Assembly (NCBI GenBank): GCA_964492895.1
Contig: CAZBLR010000001.1
Location: 62,001 to 126,000, forward strand
Direction of reading: 5' to 3'
Origin: DATLWN01 sp964492895
Lineage (GTDB): Bacteria > Pseudomonadota > Zetaproteobacteria > Mariprofundales > Mariprofundaceae
Length of the DNA: 64,000 nucleotides
Shown: in pieces, positions 50,590 to 62,420 of the stretch
Numbering within the stretch: the first letter of the stretch is position 1
Layout of the letters: each line of letters starts with the position of its first letter
Program-made: the position numbers and the translations under genes
Notes under the pieces: generated by a model
The model's input: the letters and a program-made list of their open reading frames with translations, nothing else
Databases searched by the model: none
Told to the model about the DNA's origin: nothing

Positions 50590-51537
50590 ATGCTGACGAT
50601 CTTCCGGCTGGAGGATGGGCATCTCGCACAGGTGCCTGCAGACGACAGGGCCCCGTTGCCGGACGACGCCATCTGGATCGACCTCGTCGACCCCACCGCG
50701 GAGGACCGCCTGCTGGTCGAGCGCGCCTACCACGTACACCTGCCGAGCGCCGAAGAGCTGATCGAGATCGAGGCCAGTTCCCGCTTCTTCCGCGACGACG
50801 ACGGCCTGCACATCCACTCGGTGTTCCTGCACGAGTTCGAGGACACGACGGTCAACGTCGCCGCCGCCTTCATCCTGAATCAGGATCGCCTGTTCACGCT
50901 GCATGAGCAGGAGCTGGCCACCTTCCGCCTGTTCCGGCAGGCCGCCCACCGCCAGCCGGACATCGCCACCGATGCCACGAGCATCCTGCTCAGCCTGTTC
51001 GAGAACAAGGTCGACCACCTGGCCGACGCGCTGGAAACGGTGTACACGGGGCTCGAGCCGGTCAGCCAGGTGGTGCTCGGGCGCAAGGACACCGGGATGG
51101 AGGTGCTGCTCGCCGATATCGCCCGCTTCGAGGACATCACCGGCAAGGTGCGCCTGAGCCTGCTCGACGCCCAGCGTGCCCTGACCTTCGTCGAACGCAA
51201 TTCGCAACTCGGCTCCGAGACCCTGGAACAGGCGCAGGAACTGCTGCGCGACATCGATTCGCTGATGCCGCACACGGCCTTCCTGTTCGACAAGGTCAAC
51301 TTCCTGATGGGGGCCGTGCACGGCTTCACCAACATCGAGCAGAACCAGATCATCAAGATCCTGTCGGTCGCCGCCGTGGTGTTCCTGCCACCGACGCTGA
51401 TCGCCAGCATCTACGGCATGAACTTCCATTTCATCCCGGAACTCGGCTGGCGCTACGGCTACGTGATGGCGCTGGTGCTGATGGTCATCAGCGGCCTGAT
51501 GCCGGTGTGGTACTTCCGGAAGAAGGGCTGGCTGTGA
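50590..51537 (+). CDS. corA: CorA-type magnesium/divalent cation transporter
   Basis: 315 aa. A long helical cytoplasmic funnel domain (WIDLVDPTAEDRLLVERAY at the start) leads to two C-terminal spans, the first ending in the signature YGMNFHFIPE, the second VMALVLMVISGLMPVWYF, then a basic tail KKGWL. It forms a pentameric Mg2+/Co2+ channel in the inner membrane. No strong ribosome binding site is visible before ATG 50590. The size matches the family. Confidence 0.93.
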   Translation: MLTIFRLEDGHLAQVPADDRAPLPDDAIWIDLVDPTAEDRLLVERAYHVHLPSAEELIEIEASSRFFRDDDGLHIHSVFLHEFEDTTVNVAAAFILNQDRLFTLHEQELATFRLFRQAAHRQPDIATDATSILLSLFENKVDHLADALETVYTGLEPVSQVVLGRKDTGMEVLLADIARFEDITGKVRLSLLDAQRALTFVERNSQLGSETLEQAQELLRDIDSLMPHTAFLFDKVNFLMGAVHGFTNIEQNQIIKILSVAAVVFLPPTLIASIYGMNFHFIPELGWRYGYVMALVLMVISGLMPVWYFRKKGWL

Positions 51538-51988
51538 CCCGCTTGCCGCAGCAATGCTTGAGCTTGCGGCCGCTGCCGCAGGGGCAGGGCTCGTTGCGGC
51601 CGACGTCTCGAAGCTGCAGGTCTCCGTCCACATAGAGCCAGCGGCCGCCCTGGTGCACGAAGCGGCTGGTCTCGTGCAGCTGCCTGACGCGCCCGGCCTC
51701 GCGGAAGGCGGCCACGAATTCGACCGTTCCCTCGCTGTCGCCGGCCTGACCGCCATCGCAATGCAGCACCCTCAGCCCCAGCCAGCGGGTCGGGCCGCCG
51801 AGCTCCTGCGGGCAGGTGTCGGGATGCCAGGTGGCACGCAGGTAGGCCGTATCGCCGAGCACATAGGCCGCATAGCGCGCGCGCATCAGGGCTTCGGCCG
51901 TTGCGGCGGCCTTGCCGGCATGCAGCGGCCCGCAGCAGGCGGACAACGCCCTGCCGGAACCGCAGGGGCAGCGCTCCTCAGTCGCCAT
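51488..51988 (-). CDS. YchJ-family protein with two SEC-C motifs
   Basis: 166 aa. SEC-C zinc motifs at both ends (RCPCGSGRALSACCG and EPCPCGSGRKLKHCCG) flank an NTF2-like middle (ALMRARYAAYVLGDTAYLRATWHP; HETSRFVHQGGRWLYVDGD). The family is widespread and its role is unknown; the SEC-C motif is the zinc element that in SecA contacts SecB and ribosomes. It overlaps the YcgN-like gene by 11 bases and the 3' end of corA on the other strand by 50 bases. Confidence 0.85.
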   Translation of the reverse strand: MATEERCPCGSGRALSACCGPLHAGKAAATAEALMRARYAAYVLGDTAYLRATWHPDTCPQELGGPTRWLGLRVLHCDGGQAGDSEGTVEFVAAFREAGRVRQLHETSRFVHQGGRWLYVDGDLQLRDVGRNEPCPCGSGRKLKHCCGKRVTASPSSGSTTPASGR

Positions 51989-52439
51989 CGGTGTCCATGA
52001 TGTAATCCGGCCAGCACGCCTCCGGCACCGTATCCACCGCGATGCTGCGCCCGCGCATCGACATGCCGGCGGCATGCACCGTTTCCGGGTCTCCACTGAC
52101 CAGCGGATGCCAGGCCGGCAGCGGTTTTCCCTCGGCGCGCAGGCGGTAGGCGCAGCTGGCCGGCAGCCAGCGCATCTGCGCAGGCGACAGCGCACGGATC
52201 GACAGGCAATCGGGCACCGCCTGCTGCCGGTGTTCGTAATCGCGGCAGCGGCAGGACGCATCGTCGAACAGCCGGCAGGCAATGACGGTGTACAGCGCCT
52301 CGCCCGTATCCTCGTCCTCGAACTTGTGCATGCAGCACCGGCCGCAGCCGTCGCACAGTTGCTCCCATTCGTCGTCGTTCAATGCCTGCAGGGGCTTGTC
52401 CGCGATGGTCACCGCCCGGCTCGCATCAGTCGCCGCCAT
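51978..52439 (-). CDS. YcgN-family (UPF0260) cysteine-cluster protein
   Basis: 153 aa. LCDGCGRCCMHKFEDEDTG, IACRLFDDASCRCRDYEHR, PDCLSIR and SCAYRLRAEGKPLPAWHPL reproduce the conserved Cys pattern of this family, likely a metal or iron-sulfur site. Function unproven. ATG 52439 gives the family length and overlaps the GGCT stop; a GTG at 52412 is possible. It forms a tight minus-strand set GGCT-YcgN-YchJ. Confidence 0.88.
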   Translation of the reverse strand: MAATDASRAVTIADKPLQALNDDEWEQLCDGCGRCCMHKFEDEDTGEALYTVIACRLFDDASCRCRDYEHRQQAVPDCLSIRALSPAQMRWLPASCAYRLRAEGKPLPAWHPLVSGDPETVHAAGMSMRGRSIAVDTVPEACWPDYIMDTDGD

Positions 52440-52923
52440 AGATCGCGCACTCCACCGCATGCCGGTCGGCATCGGGATCGGCCATGCTGTCGACGGCCTC
52501 GATGCGGCGGATGTAATCGACCGGCAGACCGTGCTCGCGCGCCCCGTGCAGCACGTGCCGCTTGTACCAGTCGAAGGGCTTCAACGCCTCGTCGATATGC
52601 GTGGCCTGGTAGAGGAAGGCATCCAGCTGCCCGCCCCGGCGCGCGGCCACACGCACCTGCCGTTGCGCATAACCGGAACCGAGGCCTTCGATGCGGTCGA
52701 GCATGGGCTTCTCACGCGCATCGATGCGGAACACCACACCGACCACCGTATCCGCAGGCGTACCGGTGCAGAACGCGTCGCACTTGGCCGAACCGTCCGT
52801 GCCCGCCTTGTGGAAGGCCAGCCGGTACCCGGCCAGCTCGGCCACGTCCACGTGCGCCACGACATCCAGCCGGGCACCGAGGCGCGGCGTGGACATGTTC
52901 GAACCGTAGGCGAAATACAGCAT
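52426..52923 (-). CDS. Gamma-glutamylcyclotransferase-like protein
   Basis: 165 aa GGCT/AIG2 fold. YFAYGSNM is the substrate-binding loop and DRIEGLGSGY supplies the catalytic Glu; GVVFRID lies between. The family converts gamma-glutamyl peptides to 5-oxoproline, linked to glutathione turnover or damaged-peptide repair. It is first of the three-gene minus-strand set, 30 bases downstream of uup. Confidence 0.85.
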   Translation of the reverse strand: MLYFAYGSNMSTPRLGARLDVVAHVDVAELAGYRLAFHKAGTDGSAKCDAFCTGTPADTVVGVVFRIDAREKPMLDRIEGLGSGYAQRQVRVAARRGGQLDAFLYQATHIDEALKPFDWYKRHVLHGAREHGLPVDYIRRIEAVDSMADPDADRHAVECAIYGGD

Positions 52924-52953
52924 CCATTCAGCATACCCGATGGCGACGGGCGT

Positions 52954-54861
52954 TTACACCCCGGCCAGTTCCTCAAGTTTGGCCTCCAGATCCTCCCAGC
53001 GCCCATACGCTGCGGCCAGCTCCGTCTCGATGGCGGCCAGGCGCTGCTGGTCGGCCTGGAAGCCGTCGGCATCGCGGGCGAAGTATTCCGGATCGCAGAA
53101 GCGCTGCTCGATCGCCGCCTTCTCGGCCTCCATCGCCTCGATGCGCCCGGGCAGGCCGTCCAGCTCACGCTGCTCGTGGTAGGGCAGCTTCCTCGCAGGC
53201 CGGCTCGGACGCGCCTCGGCCTTATCCCTCTTTTCGGGCTGCACAGCAGGCTGTGGCGCCTGCCTGGCCTTCCAGGCGGCGTAATCCGACCAGCCGCCGG
53301 CCACCGGCACGATGCGCCCGTCCCCCTCGAAGGCCAATATGCGGCTGACGACGCGGTCCATGAAGGCCCGGTCATGGGATACCAGGATCACCGTGCCGTC
53401 GTAATCGGCCAGCGCATGCTCCAGCACGCTCAGGGTACCGATGTCGAGATCGTTGGTCGGCTCGTCGAGCACCAGGAGGTTCGCCGGCTGCAGCAGCAGG
53501 CGCGCCAGCAGCAGGCGCCCGCGCTCCCCGCCCGACAGGGCGGCCACGCGCGTGTTCAGCCGTTCCTTGTCGAACAGGAAGTCCTGCATGTAGCCGACCA
53601 CGTGCCTCGGGTGCACGCCCGCCACATACACGTACTGCCCGCCGTCGGGCAGCAGCACATCCTTGAGCCGCAGCTCGGGATCCAGCGCGCGCATCTGCTC
53701 GAGGAAGGCAGGCACCAGGCGCGCGCCGTGGCGGATGCGTCCCTCGTCGGGCTGCATCTGGCCCAGCAGCAGGTTCAGCAGCGTCGTCTTGCCGATGCCG
53801 TTCGGGCCCACGAGGCCGATGCGGTCGCCGGCCATGATCTTCAACTCCAGGTCGCGGACGATGGTCTTGCCGCCGAGGTGGTGCGTCAGGCCCGTCGCCT
53901 CGATCAGCATCTTGCCCGGCTTGATGCCGGAGGCGACGCGCAGCTCCACGTCGCCGCCGCGCAGCCGCCGGGCGGCGCGCTGCTCGCGCAGGTGCTCGAG
54001 GCTGCGCACCCTACCTTCGTTGCGCGTGCGCCGGGCCGGGATGCCCTGGCGGATCCAGCGCTCCTCCTGCGCCAACAGCTTGTCGAAACGGGCGTGCTGC
54101 CGCTCCTCGACGGCCAGCATCTGGGCCTTCTTGTCCAGGTACTCGGCATAGCTGCACGGGAAATGCGCAAGCCGCCCGCGATCGAGTTCGATGACCTCCT
54201 CGGCCACGGCATCGAGGAAGTAGCGGTCGTGGGTGATGAACACCACGGCGCCGGGGAAGGAGGCCACGAAATCCTCCAGCCATTCGATCGAGGCCACGTC
54301 CAGATGGTTGGTCGGCTCGTCCAGCAGCAGCACGTCGGGCTCGGCCACCACGGCGCGGGCCAGCGCCACGCGCCGTTGCCAGCCGCCGGACAGGCTGCCG
54401 ACGTCGACGTGCGGCGTAAGCCCCAGCCGCGAGATCGCGGTTTCGATGCGTGTCCAGTACTGCCAGGCGCCACCCTGCTCGAGTTCGGCCTGCAGCCTGG
54501 ACACCCGGTTCAGCGCCGCCTCATCGGCCCCCTGCTCCAGGGACTGCAGGGCATGGTCGTACTCGCCCAGCATCGCCGCCACGCGCTCCAGCCCCGAGGC
54601 CACGACCGCGAACACGGACTGGCCCGCCTCGTAATGCGGTGCCTGAGGCAGGTAGGCCACGCGCGTGCCGCTGCGCAACGTCATCTCGCCGCTATCGGCC
54701 TCCACCTGGCCGGCCATCAGCTTCAGCAGCGTGGACTTGCCCTCGCCGTTGCGGCCGATCAGGCCGATGCGTGCGCCGCGCATCACCGTCAGCGACACGT
54801 CGTCGAACACGACCTGGGGACCGAAGGCCTTGTGGATATGGTTCAGGGTCAGTACCGGCAT
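52954..54861 (-). CDS. uup: ABC-F ATPase Uup
   Basis: 635 aa with two ABC domains. First: GRNGEGKSTLLKLM (Walker A), LSGGWQRRVALARA (signature), LLLDEPTNHLDV (Walker B). Second: GPNGIGKTTLLNLL, LSGGERGRLLLARLL, LVLDEPTNDLDI. The linker of about 80 residues contains RRTRNEGRVRSLEHLREQR, and a C-terminal coiled coil (~560-630) marks Uup rather than EttA. It acts at the ribosome or on DNA-linked processes. Confidence 0.92.
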   Translation of the reverse strand: MPVLTLNHIHKAFGPQVVFDDVSLTVMRGARIGLIGRNGEGKSTLLKLMAGQVEADSGEMTLRSGTRVAYLPQAPHYEAGQSVFAVVASGLERVAAMLGEYDHALQSLEQGADEAALNRVSRLQAELEQGGAWQYWTRIETAISRLGLTPHVDVGSLSGGWQRRVALARAVVAEPDVLLLDEPTNHLDVASIEWLEDFVASFPGAVVFITHDRYFLDAVAEEVIELDRGRLAHFPCSYAEYLDKKAQMLAVEERQHARFDKLLAQEERWIRQGIPARRTRNEGRVRSLEHLREQRAARRLRGGDVELRVASGIKPGKMLIEATGLTHHLGGKTIVRDLELKIMAGDRIGLVGPNGIGKTTLLNLLLGQMQPDEGRIRHGARLVPAFLEQMRALDPELRLKDVLLPDGGQYVYVAGVHPRHVVGYMQDFLFDKERLNTRVAALSGGERGRLLLARLLLQPANLLVLDEPTNDLDIGTLSVLEHALADYDGTVILVSHDRAFMDRVVSRILAFEGDGRIVPVAGGWSDYAAWKARQAPQPAVQPEKRDKAEARPSRPARKLPYHEQRELDGLPGRIEAMEAEKAAIEQRFCDPEYFARDADGFQADQQRLAAIETELAAAYGRWEDLEAKLEELAGV

Positions 54862-54928
54862 GGCGCGCAGTGTAGGCCCTGCTCACACGAATTTCGATGG
54901 CATCGCTCAGGGACGGCGAACGGCCGGC

Positions 54929-55735
54929 TCAGACGGCGAAGCGGGACTCCGTCAACGACTCGTCATCGACGGCAGCGGGGCCGGTGGCGCTGCCCAGCTG
55001 CCGCTCCATGGCCGCGCACACCTGCCAGTGCGTGAACTCGGCCAGGCTGCGCGGGGCATGGCCGCGCGCCGACAGGCGTGGCAGGAACGCCACCTCGACG
55101 CGGATCGCCGGGCCGCGCAGCAGGCGCAGCAGATGCGGCAGGAAATCGTCGTCGCCGATGAACGGCGCCAGCGGATGCAGCTCGCCGTCCGGCCCGAAGT
55201 AGCGCAATGCCACCGGCTGCACCCAGGCATCGGAGCGGGCCGCCGCCTCGAACAGGCGTGGCTGGAAACGGCGCATCGCACGGCCGTCGGTCGTGGTACC
55301 CTCGGGAAAGAGGCAGATGCCGCCGCCGAGGTGCAGACGCCGTCCCAGGGCCGTCAGCGCCTGCCGGAACGATTCCGGCGAGCCGCGGCGGATCAGCAGC
55401 GTGCCCGAACGGCGCAACAGGCTGCCGATCACCGGCCAGTCGGCCACCTCCTCCTTGGCCAGGAAGTCACCGTGCCAGACCGAGGCCAGCACCGGGATGT
55501 CGAGCCAGGAGATGTGGTTGGCCACGACAAGGCCGTCGTCCCCCGGGCTTCCCTGCAGCACCACCTGCACGCCCAGGATGCGGCACACGCCCCTGTGCCA
55601 CCACTGGAACAGGCGGCGCTGGAGCCGTGAATCATGGCGTGGACGACGGAAGAACAGCACGGCCAGCGGAAAGGCCGAGGCGATGTGCAGGGCCAGCCAG
55701 CCGCCGCGCCACACGGCGCGCAGCATGGCGATCAC
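54929..55735 (-). CDS. Lysophospholipid acyltransferase (PlsC/OlsA type)
   Basis: 268 aa. N-terminal membrane segment, then the acyltransferase motifs NHISWLD (HxxxxD), block II GTLLIRRGSPESF, and block III LFPEGTTTDG. It transfers an acyl chain to a lyso-lipid. The ATG overlaps the stop of the OlsB-like gene (ATGA), and that pairing points to OlsA: O-acylation of lyso-ornithine lipid. A second PlsC for phosphatidic acid would then be elsewhere. Confidence 0.85.
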   Translation of the reverse strand: MIAMLRAVWRGGWLALHIASAFPLAVLFFRRPRHDSRLQRRLFQWWHRGVCRILGVQVVLQGSPGDDGLVVANHISWLDIPVLASVWHGDFLAKEEVADWPVIGSLLRRSGTLLIRRGSPESFRQALTALGRRLHLGGGICLFPEGTTTDGRAMRRFQPRLFEAAARSDAWVQPVALRYFGPDGELHPLAPFIGDDDFLPHLLRLLRGPAIRVEVAFLPRLSARGHAPRSLAEFTHWQVCAAMERQLGSATGPAAVDDESLTESRFAV

Positions 55736-56511
55736 CGGGCTCCCATGGCCTGCTGCACCTGGAAATGGCGGGCATAGCGGGCATCCAGGCGCTTCACGTC
55801 CAGCAGCACGAACACGTCGGCGACATTGAAGTCCTGATCCCAGTAAGGCTCGCCGCCGATCTCGGCCCCGAGGCGTAGATAGGCCTTGAGCAGCGGCGGC
55901 ACCATCGGCGCCAGACTGGCATCGACCGGTCGCGGCGGATACGGCAGCAGCGGCGTCACCCGCCGCGCCGGCGGCGCCATATGGCGCTGGCGCAGGCGCT
56001 GCATGACGGCCTGAGCCTGCACGCCGCCGTCATCCAGACCGATGCTGGCGCAGCCGATCAGGTAGTCGTATCCCCGCGATTCGAGAAACTGGGAGATGCC
56101 CTTCCACAGCATGGTGATGGCTGAGCCGTTGCGGTAGTCGGCATGCACGCAGGTGCGGCCGATCTCCATGAAGCGCCCGGGCATGTCGAGGACATGGGTC
56201 AGGTCGAACTCGGTGGCCGAGTAGAAGCCGCCCGTCTTCGCCAGCTGTTCCGAGGTCAGGATACGGGTGCTGGCCACCACACGGCCGTTGTCGCCATCCC
56301 GGACCAGCACGTGCTGGCAATACGGATCGAAGCGGTCGTGGTCGATGCCGTCGATGCTGTTGTGCAGCGTCGCGCCCGACTCGCGGGCGAACACGTCATA
56401 GCGCAGGGCCTGCGATTCGAGCACCTCGGATGCACAGCCCGCCATGCCCACGCTGAGCCGGGTGCTCCGGCTGGCTTTGAGAACCTGCGCCTTTCTGACC
56501 AGTGCCGTCAT
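55732..56511 (-). CDS. olsB: GNAT-type N-acyltransferase, ornithine lipid synthase OlsB-like
   Basis: 259 aa. It has the autoinducer-synthase/hemolysin-like acyl-ACP GNAT pattern: LRYDVFARESGA, IDGIDHDRFDPYCQHVLVRD, VVASTRIL, and FMEIGRTCVHADYRNGSAI. OlsB joins a 3-hydroxyacyl chain to ornithine; some homologues have broader amino-acid use. The start at 56511 has GGGGG five bases upstream. Coupling to a PlsC-type gene supports ornithine lipid synthesis, a phosphorus-free membrane lipid. Confidence 0.78.
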   Translation of the reverse strand: MTALVRKAQVLKASRSTRLSVGMAGCASEVLESQALRYDVFARESGATLHNSIDGIDHDRFDPYCQHVLVRDGDNGRVVASTRILTSEQLAKTGGFYSATEFDLTHVLDMPGRFMEIGRTCVHADYRNGSAITMLWKGISQFLESRGYDYLIGCASIGLDDGGVQAQAVMQRLRQRHMAPPARRVTPLLPYPPRPVDASLAPMVPPLLKAYLRLGAEIGGEPYWDQDFNVADVFVLLDVKRLDARYARHFQVQQAMGAR

Positions 56512-56668
56512 CGTCGCCCCCTGAGTGCGGATGCGTGCAACGTAGGTAACGCGCATGTCATCGCGGAGGCAGGGGCATGACACCTTCATGACCGGCGTGC
56601 GGCATCACGAATACACGGCGCATCAAGCTGGCCTATACTCCCTGCACGTTTCCGAATCGGGAGGCCGC

Positions 56669-58090
56669 ATGGAACGCACCCGTCCCTCGCTCGCCATGAC
56701 ATCGCGGATCACGACCGCCCTGCTGTTGATGCTCGCCTGCTGGCTGTGGCCGGGCATGGCGGCGGCCGCCGGAACCCGGCAGGTGACGCTGCTCGAAGTC
56801 AAGGGCGCCATCAGCCCGGCCATGGCCGACTACGTGCACCGGGGTCTGGCTGATGCCCAGAAGCAGGGCGATACCGCCGTCATCCTGCGCATGGACACGC
56901 CGGGCGGGTTGAGCCTGTCGATGCGCGACATCATCCACGACATCCTGGCCTCGAGCGTACCGGTCATCAGCTATGTGGCGCCGAGCGGGGCCCGGGCGGC
57001 CAGCGCCGGCACCTACATCATGTATGCCTCGCATATCGCCGCCATGGCACCGGCCACCAACCTCGGGGCGGCCACGCCGGTGCAGATCGGCGGCCTGCCC
57101 GGGACACCACCGACTTCGGCGCCCGGAGGCAAGGCCGGCAAACAGGCCGAATCCCAGGGGCAGGAAGGTGGTGCCGAAGCGCGCAAGGTGCTCAACGACG
57201 CCGTGGCCTATATCCGCGGCCTGGCCACCATGCGCGGCCGCAATGTCGAGTGGGCGGAATCCGCCGTGCGCAACGCCGCCAGCCTGACCAGCACCGAGGC
57301 GCTGAAGCTGCACGTGATCGATTTGATCGCCGACAACGTGCCGGACCTGCTGAAACAATGCGACGGCCGGCGGGTGCGCATGGCCGACGGTGAGATCACG
57401 CTGCATACGAAAGGTGCCGTCGTGGTCACCGTGGAGCCGGACTGGCGCACCAAGCTGCTCGCCGTGATCACCGATCCGAACATCGCCTACATGCTGATGC
57501 TGGTCGGCTTCTACGGCCTGTTCTTCGAGCTGTGGAATCCGGGCTATATCCTGCCCGGCGTGGCCGGCGCCATCTGCCTGCTGCTGGCCCTGTTCGCCTT
57601 CCAGGTGCTGCCGGTGAACTACGCGGGGCTGGCCCTGATCCTGCTCGGCATCGGCTTCATGGTGGCCGAGGTCTTCGTACAGAGCTTCGGGGCACTGGGC
57701 ATCGGCGGCGTCATCGCCTTCGTCATCGGCTCGGTGATGCTGTTCAACACCGCCACACCCGGCTATGAGATCTCCTACACCCTGATCCTGTCGCTGGGCA
57801 TCCTCAGCGCCCTGTTCTTCATCGGCATCGCCACCATGGCCCTGAAAGCCCGGGCCCGGCCGGTGGTCAGCGGCCGGGAGGAGATGGTCGGCCTCTCCGG
57901 CAAGGCCAGGGACACCTTTGCGGCCGATGCCCACGGCCGGTACCGCGGCCACGTGCTGGCGCACGGCGAGATCTGGCAGGCCGAATCCGCCGTGCCGGTC
58001 GCCGACGGCACCCCGGTGCGCATCACGGCCCTGAATGGTCTACTCTTGACGGTGCAACCGGAATCCCCGACCGAGGAGTCAGCCCCATGA
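56669..58090 (+). CDS. nfeD: NfeD membrane serine protease
   Basis: 473 aa long-form NfeD. A signal peptide (ALLLMLACWLWPGMAAAA) precedes a ClpP-like periplasmic protease domain: MDTPGGLSLSMRDII, then GARAASAGTYI with the catalytic Ser, and KVLNDAVAYIRG near the Lys. Four or five membrane spans follow (NIAYMLMLVGFYGLFFELWNP and on), then a C-terminal OB-fold. It partners with the slipin encoded next (ATGA overlap) in membrane quality control. GGGAGG precedes ATG 56669; TATACT at 56634 is a lone -10 candidate. A Gly/Pro/Lys-rich insert at ~150-170 is low complexity. Confidence 0.92.
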   Translation: MERTRPSLAMTSRITTALLLMLACWLWPGMAAAAGTRQVTLLEVKGAISPAMADYVHRGLADAQKQGDTAVILRMDTPGGLSLSMRDIIHDILASSVPVISYVAPSGARAASAGTYIMYASHIAAMAPATNLGAATPVQIGGLPGTPPTSAPGGKAGKQAESQGQEGGAEARKVLNDAVAYIRGLATMRGRNVEWAESAVRNAASLTSTEALKLHVIDLIADNVPDLLKQCDGRRVRMADGEITLHTKGAVVVTVEPDWRTKLLAVITDPNIAYMLMLVGFYGLFFELWNPGYILPGVAGAICLLLALFAFQVLPVNYAGLALILLGIGFMVAEVFVQSFGALGIGGVIAFVIGSVMLFNTATPGYEISYTLILSLGILSALFFIGIATMALKARARPVVSGREEMVGLSGKARDTFAADAHGRYRGHVLAHGEIWQAESAVPVADGTPVRITALNGLLLTVQPESPTEESAP

Positions 58091-58845
58091 GTGTCACCCT
58101 GCCCGTCGTCGCCTTCATCCTTGTCGTCCTGCTGTTCATGGCCTTCAACGTGCTGCGCGAGTACGAGCGCGGTGTCATCTTCATGCTTGGCCGCTTCTGG
58201 AAGGTCAAGGGGCCGGGCCTGATCATCGTCATCCCGATCATCCAGCAGATCGTGCGTGTCGATCTGCGCACCATCGTCATGGACGTGCCGAGCCAGGACG
58301 TCATCAGCCGCGACAACGTGTCGGTCAAGGTCAATGCCGTACTGTACTTCCGCGTCGTCGATCCGCAGAAGGCCATCATCAATGTCGAGGATTACCTGAT
58401 GGCCACCAGCCAGCTGGCACAGACCACCTTGCGCTCGGTGCTGGGCCAGCACGAACTGGACGAAATGCTGGCCGCGCGCGACAAGCTGAACAAGGATATC
58501 CAGGAGATCCTCGATGCCCAGACCGATGCCTGGGGCATCAAGGTGGCCAATGTCGAGATCAAGCATGTCGATATCGACGAAAGCATGATCCGCGCCATTG
58601 CCAAGCAGGCCGAGGCGGAGCGTGAACGCCGCGCCAAGGTCATCCATGCCGAGGGCGAGCTGCAGGCCTCCCACAAGCTGGTGGAGGCGGCCAAGATCCT
58701 CGCCCAGCAGAGCCAGGGGCTGCAGCTGCGTTACCTGCAGACGCTGGCCGATATCGGCACCGAGAAGAACACCACCATCGTGTTCCCGTTGCCGATGGAC
58801 ATGATTGCGCCCTTCCTGAAGAAAGACGACGAAGTCAAGACATAG
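58087..58845 (+). CDS. Slipin (stomatin/prohibitin-family, SPFH protein)
   Basis: 252 aa. N-terminal membrane hairpin (VAFILVVLLFMAFNVL), SPFH/Band 7 domain (EYERGVIFMLGRF, SVKVNAVLYFRVVDPQKAI, LGQHELDEMLAARDKLN), and a coiled coil (AKQAEAERERRAKVIHAEGE). It forms membrane microdomain oligomers; in archaeal examples the paired NfeD cleaves the slipin C-terminus, and FPLPMDMIAPF here is the matching hydrophobic tail. It is co-transcribed with nfeD. Confidence 0.92.
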   Translation: MSVTLPVVAFILVVLLFMAFNVLREYERGVIFMLGRFWKVKGPGLIIVIPIIQQIVRVDLRTIVMDVPSQDVISRDNVSVKVNAVLYFRVVDPQKAIINVEDYLMATSQLAQTTLRSVLGQHELDEMLAARDKLNKDIQEILDAQTDAWGIKVANVEIKHVDIDESMIRAIAKQAEAERERRAKVIHAEGELQASHKLVEAAKILAQQSQGLQLRYLQTLADIGTEKNTTIVFPLPMDMIAPFLKKDDEVKT

Positions 58846-58854
58846 CGACGCTGT

Positions 58855-59535
58855 TCACAGGCCCTGATCTGTCCTGACCATCGGCACAAAGGCCACTGGC
58901 AGCACCGGCCGCCCCACCACCTCGCCATCCGCCTGCCGCTGCAGCCGCAGCAGGTTCTGCGTCATCCCCGGCTCGCCAACGGGGATCACCATGCGTCCGT
59001 CCGGCGCGAGCTGGGAGAGCAGCGTCTCCGGCACCTCGGGTGCCGCCGCCGTGACGATGATGGCGTCGAACTGCCTGGGCTCGGGCCAGCCGTCGTAGCC
59101 GTTGCCGACCCGGGCCTCGACATTGTCGATGCCGAGGCCGGCCAGCGTCTTTTTCGCCCGCTGCGACAACTCCGGCACCACCTCGATGGTGCAGACCTGG
59201 CGGGCCAGCATCGCCAGCACCGCGGTCTGGTAGCCGCAGCCGGTGCCGATCTCGAGCACCGAATCCTCAGGCTCCAGATCGAGCAGGTCGGTCATCAGCG
59301 CCACGATATAGGGCTGGGAGATGGTCTGGCCGTGGCCGATGGGCAGCGGATAGTTGCCGTAGGCGGACGAGCGCGACCACAGCGGCACGAACCGGTGGCG
59401 CGGCACCCGGCGCATCACCGCCTCGACCCGTTCGCTCAGCTGATCCCGGCCGGTATAGCGGCTGGTGGCGCGCATGTCCGCCTGGATTTCGAGCAACAGG
59501 TTGTCGCGCCTTTGCCGCCATTTGTCGTCGTTCAT
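58855..59535 (-). CDS. pcm: Protein-L-isoaspartate O-methyltransferase
   Basis: 226 aa. RHRFVPLWSRSSAYGNYPLPIGHGQTISQP is represented by the signature PIGHGQTISQPYIVALM, followed by SAM motif I VLEIGTGCGYQTAVLA and the end VPVAFVPM-like VLPVAFVPMV. It methylates isoaspartyl residues for repair. The start at 59535 (after a weak GGGGCAGG) gives standard length; 59568 would add 11 residues. It is convergent with the slipin gene (9-base gap) and divergent from acnA. Confidence 0.92.
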   Translation of the reverse strand: MNDDKWRQRRDNLLLEIQADMRATSRYTGRDQLSERVEAVMRRVPRHRFVPLWSRSSAYGNYPLPIGHGQTISQPYIVALMTDLLDLEPEDSVLEIGTGCGYQTAVLAMLARQVCTIEVVPELSQRAKKTLAGLGIDNVEARVGNGYDGWPEPRQFDAIIVTAAAPEVPETLLSQLAPDGRMVIPVGEPGMTQNLLRLQRQADGEVVGRPVLPVAFVPMVRTDQGL

Positions 59536-59584
59536 CGCCTGCCCCGGATGGTCTTTGGTCACGTCCAAGTATAGATAACCTTAC

Positions 59585-59645
59585 GCACCGGCAGGTGCGC
59601 CACCGCCCGGCTTCCGTTAGCCTCGGCGCACCTGCCCGCCGGTGC
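59585..59645 (+). promoter_or_regulatory. Large hairpin in the acnA leader
   Basis: GGCAGGTGCGCC (59590-59601) and GGCGCACCTGCC (59625-59636) form a perfect 12-bp stem with a 23-base loop; GCACC (59585-59589) and GGTGC (59641-59645) add five more pairs past a 4-base bulge. It lies 40 bases before the acnA ATG and about 50 bases after the pcm start, so it would be transcribed in the acnA leader. No T-run follows. Confidence 0.65.
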
Positions 59646-59684
59646 GGACGGTGCGGCCGGAACCCATCCGTTTCGAGGAAGCCC

Positions 59685-62399
<2,715 letters not shown>

Positions 62400-62420
62400 G
62401 GTCGGGCTGCGCAACCCCGG

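Noticed and set aside
52282..55035. Plus-strand open frame of 917 codons opposite uup
   Set aside because: Low-complexity His/Gln/Arg/Gly composition mirrors the codon bias of uup, whose Walker and signature motifs are clear on the minus strand.
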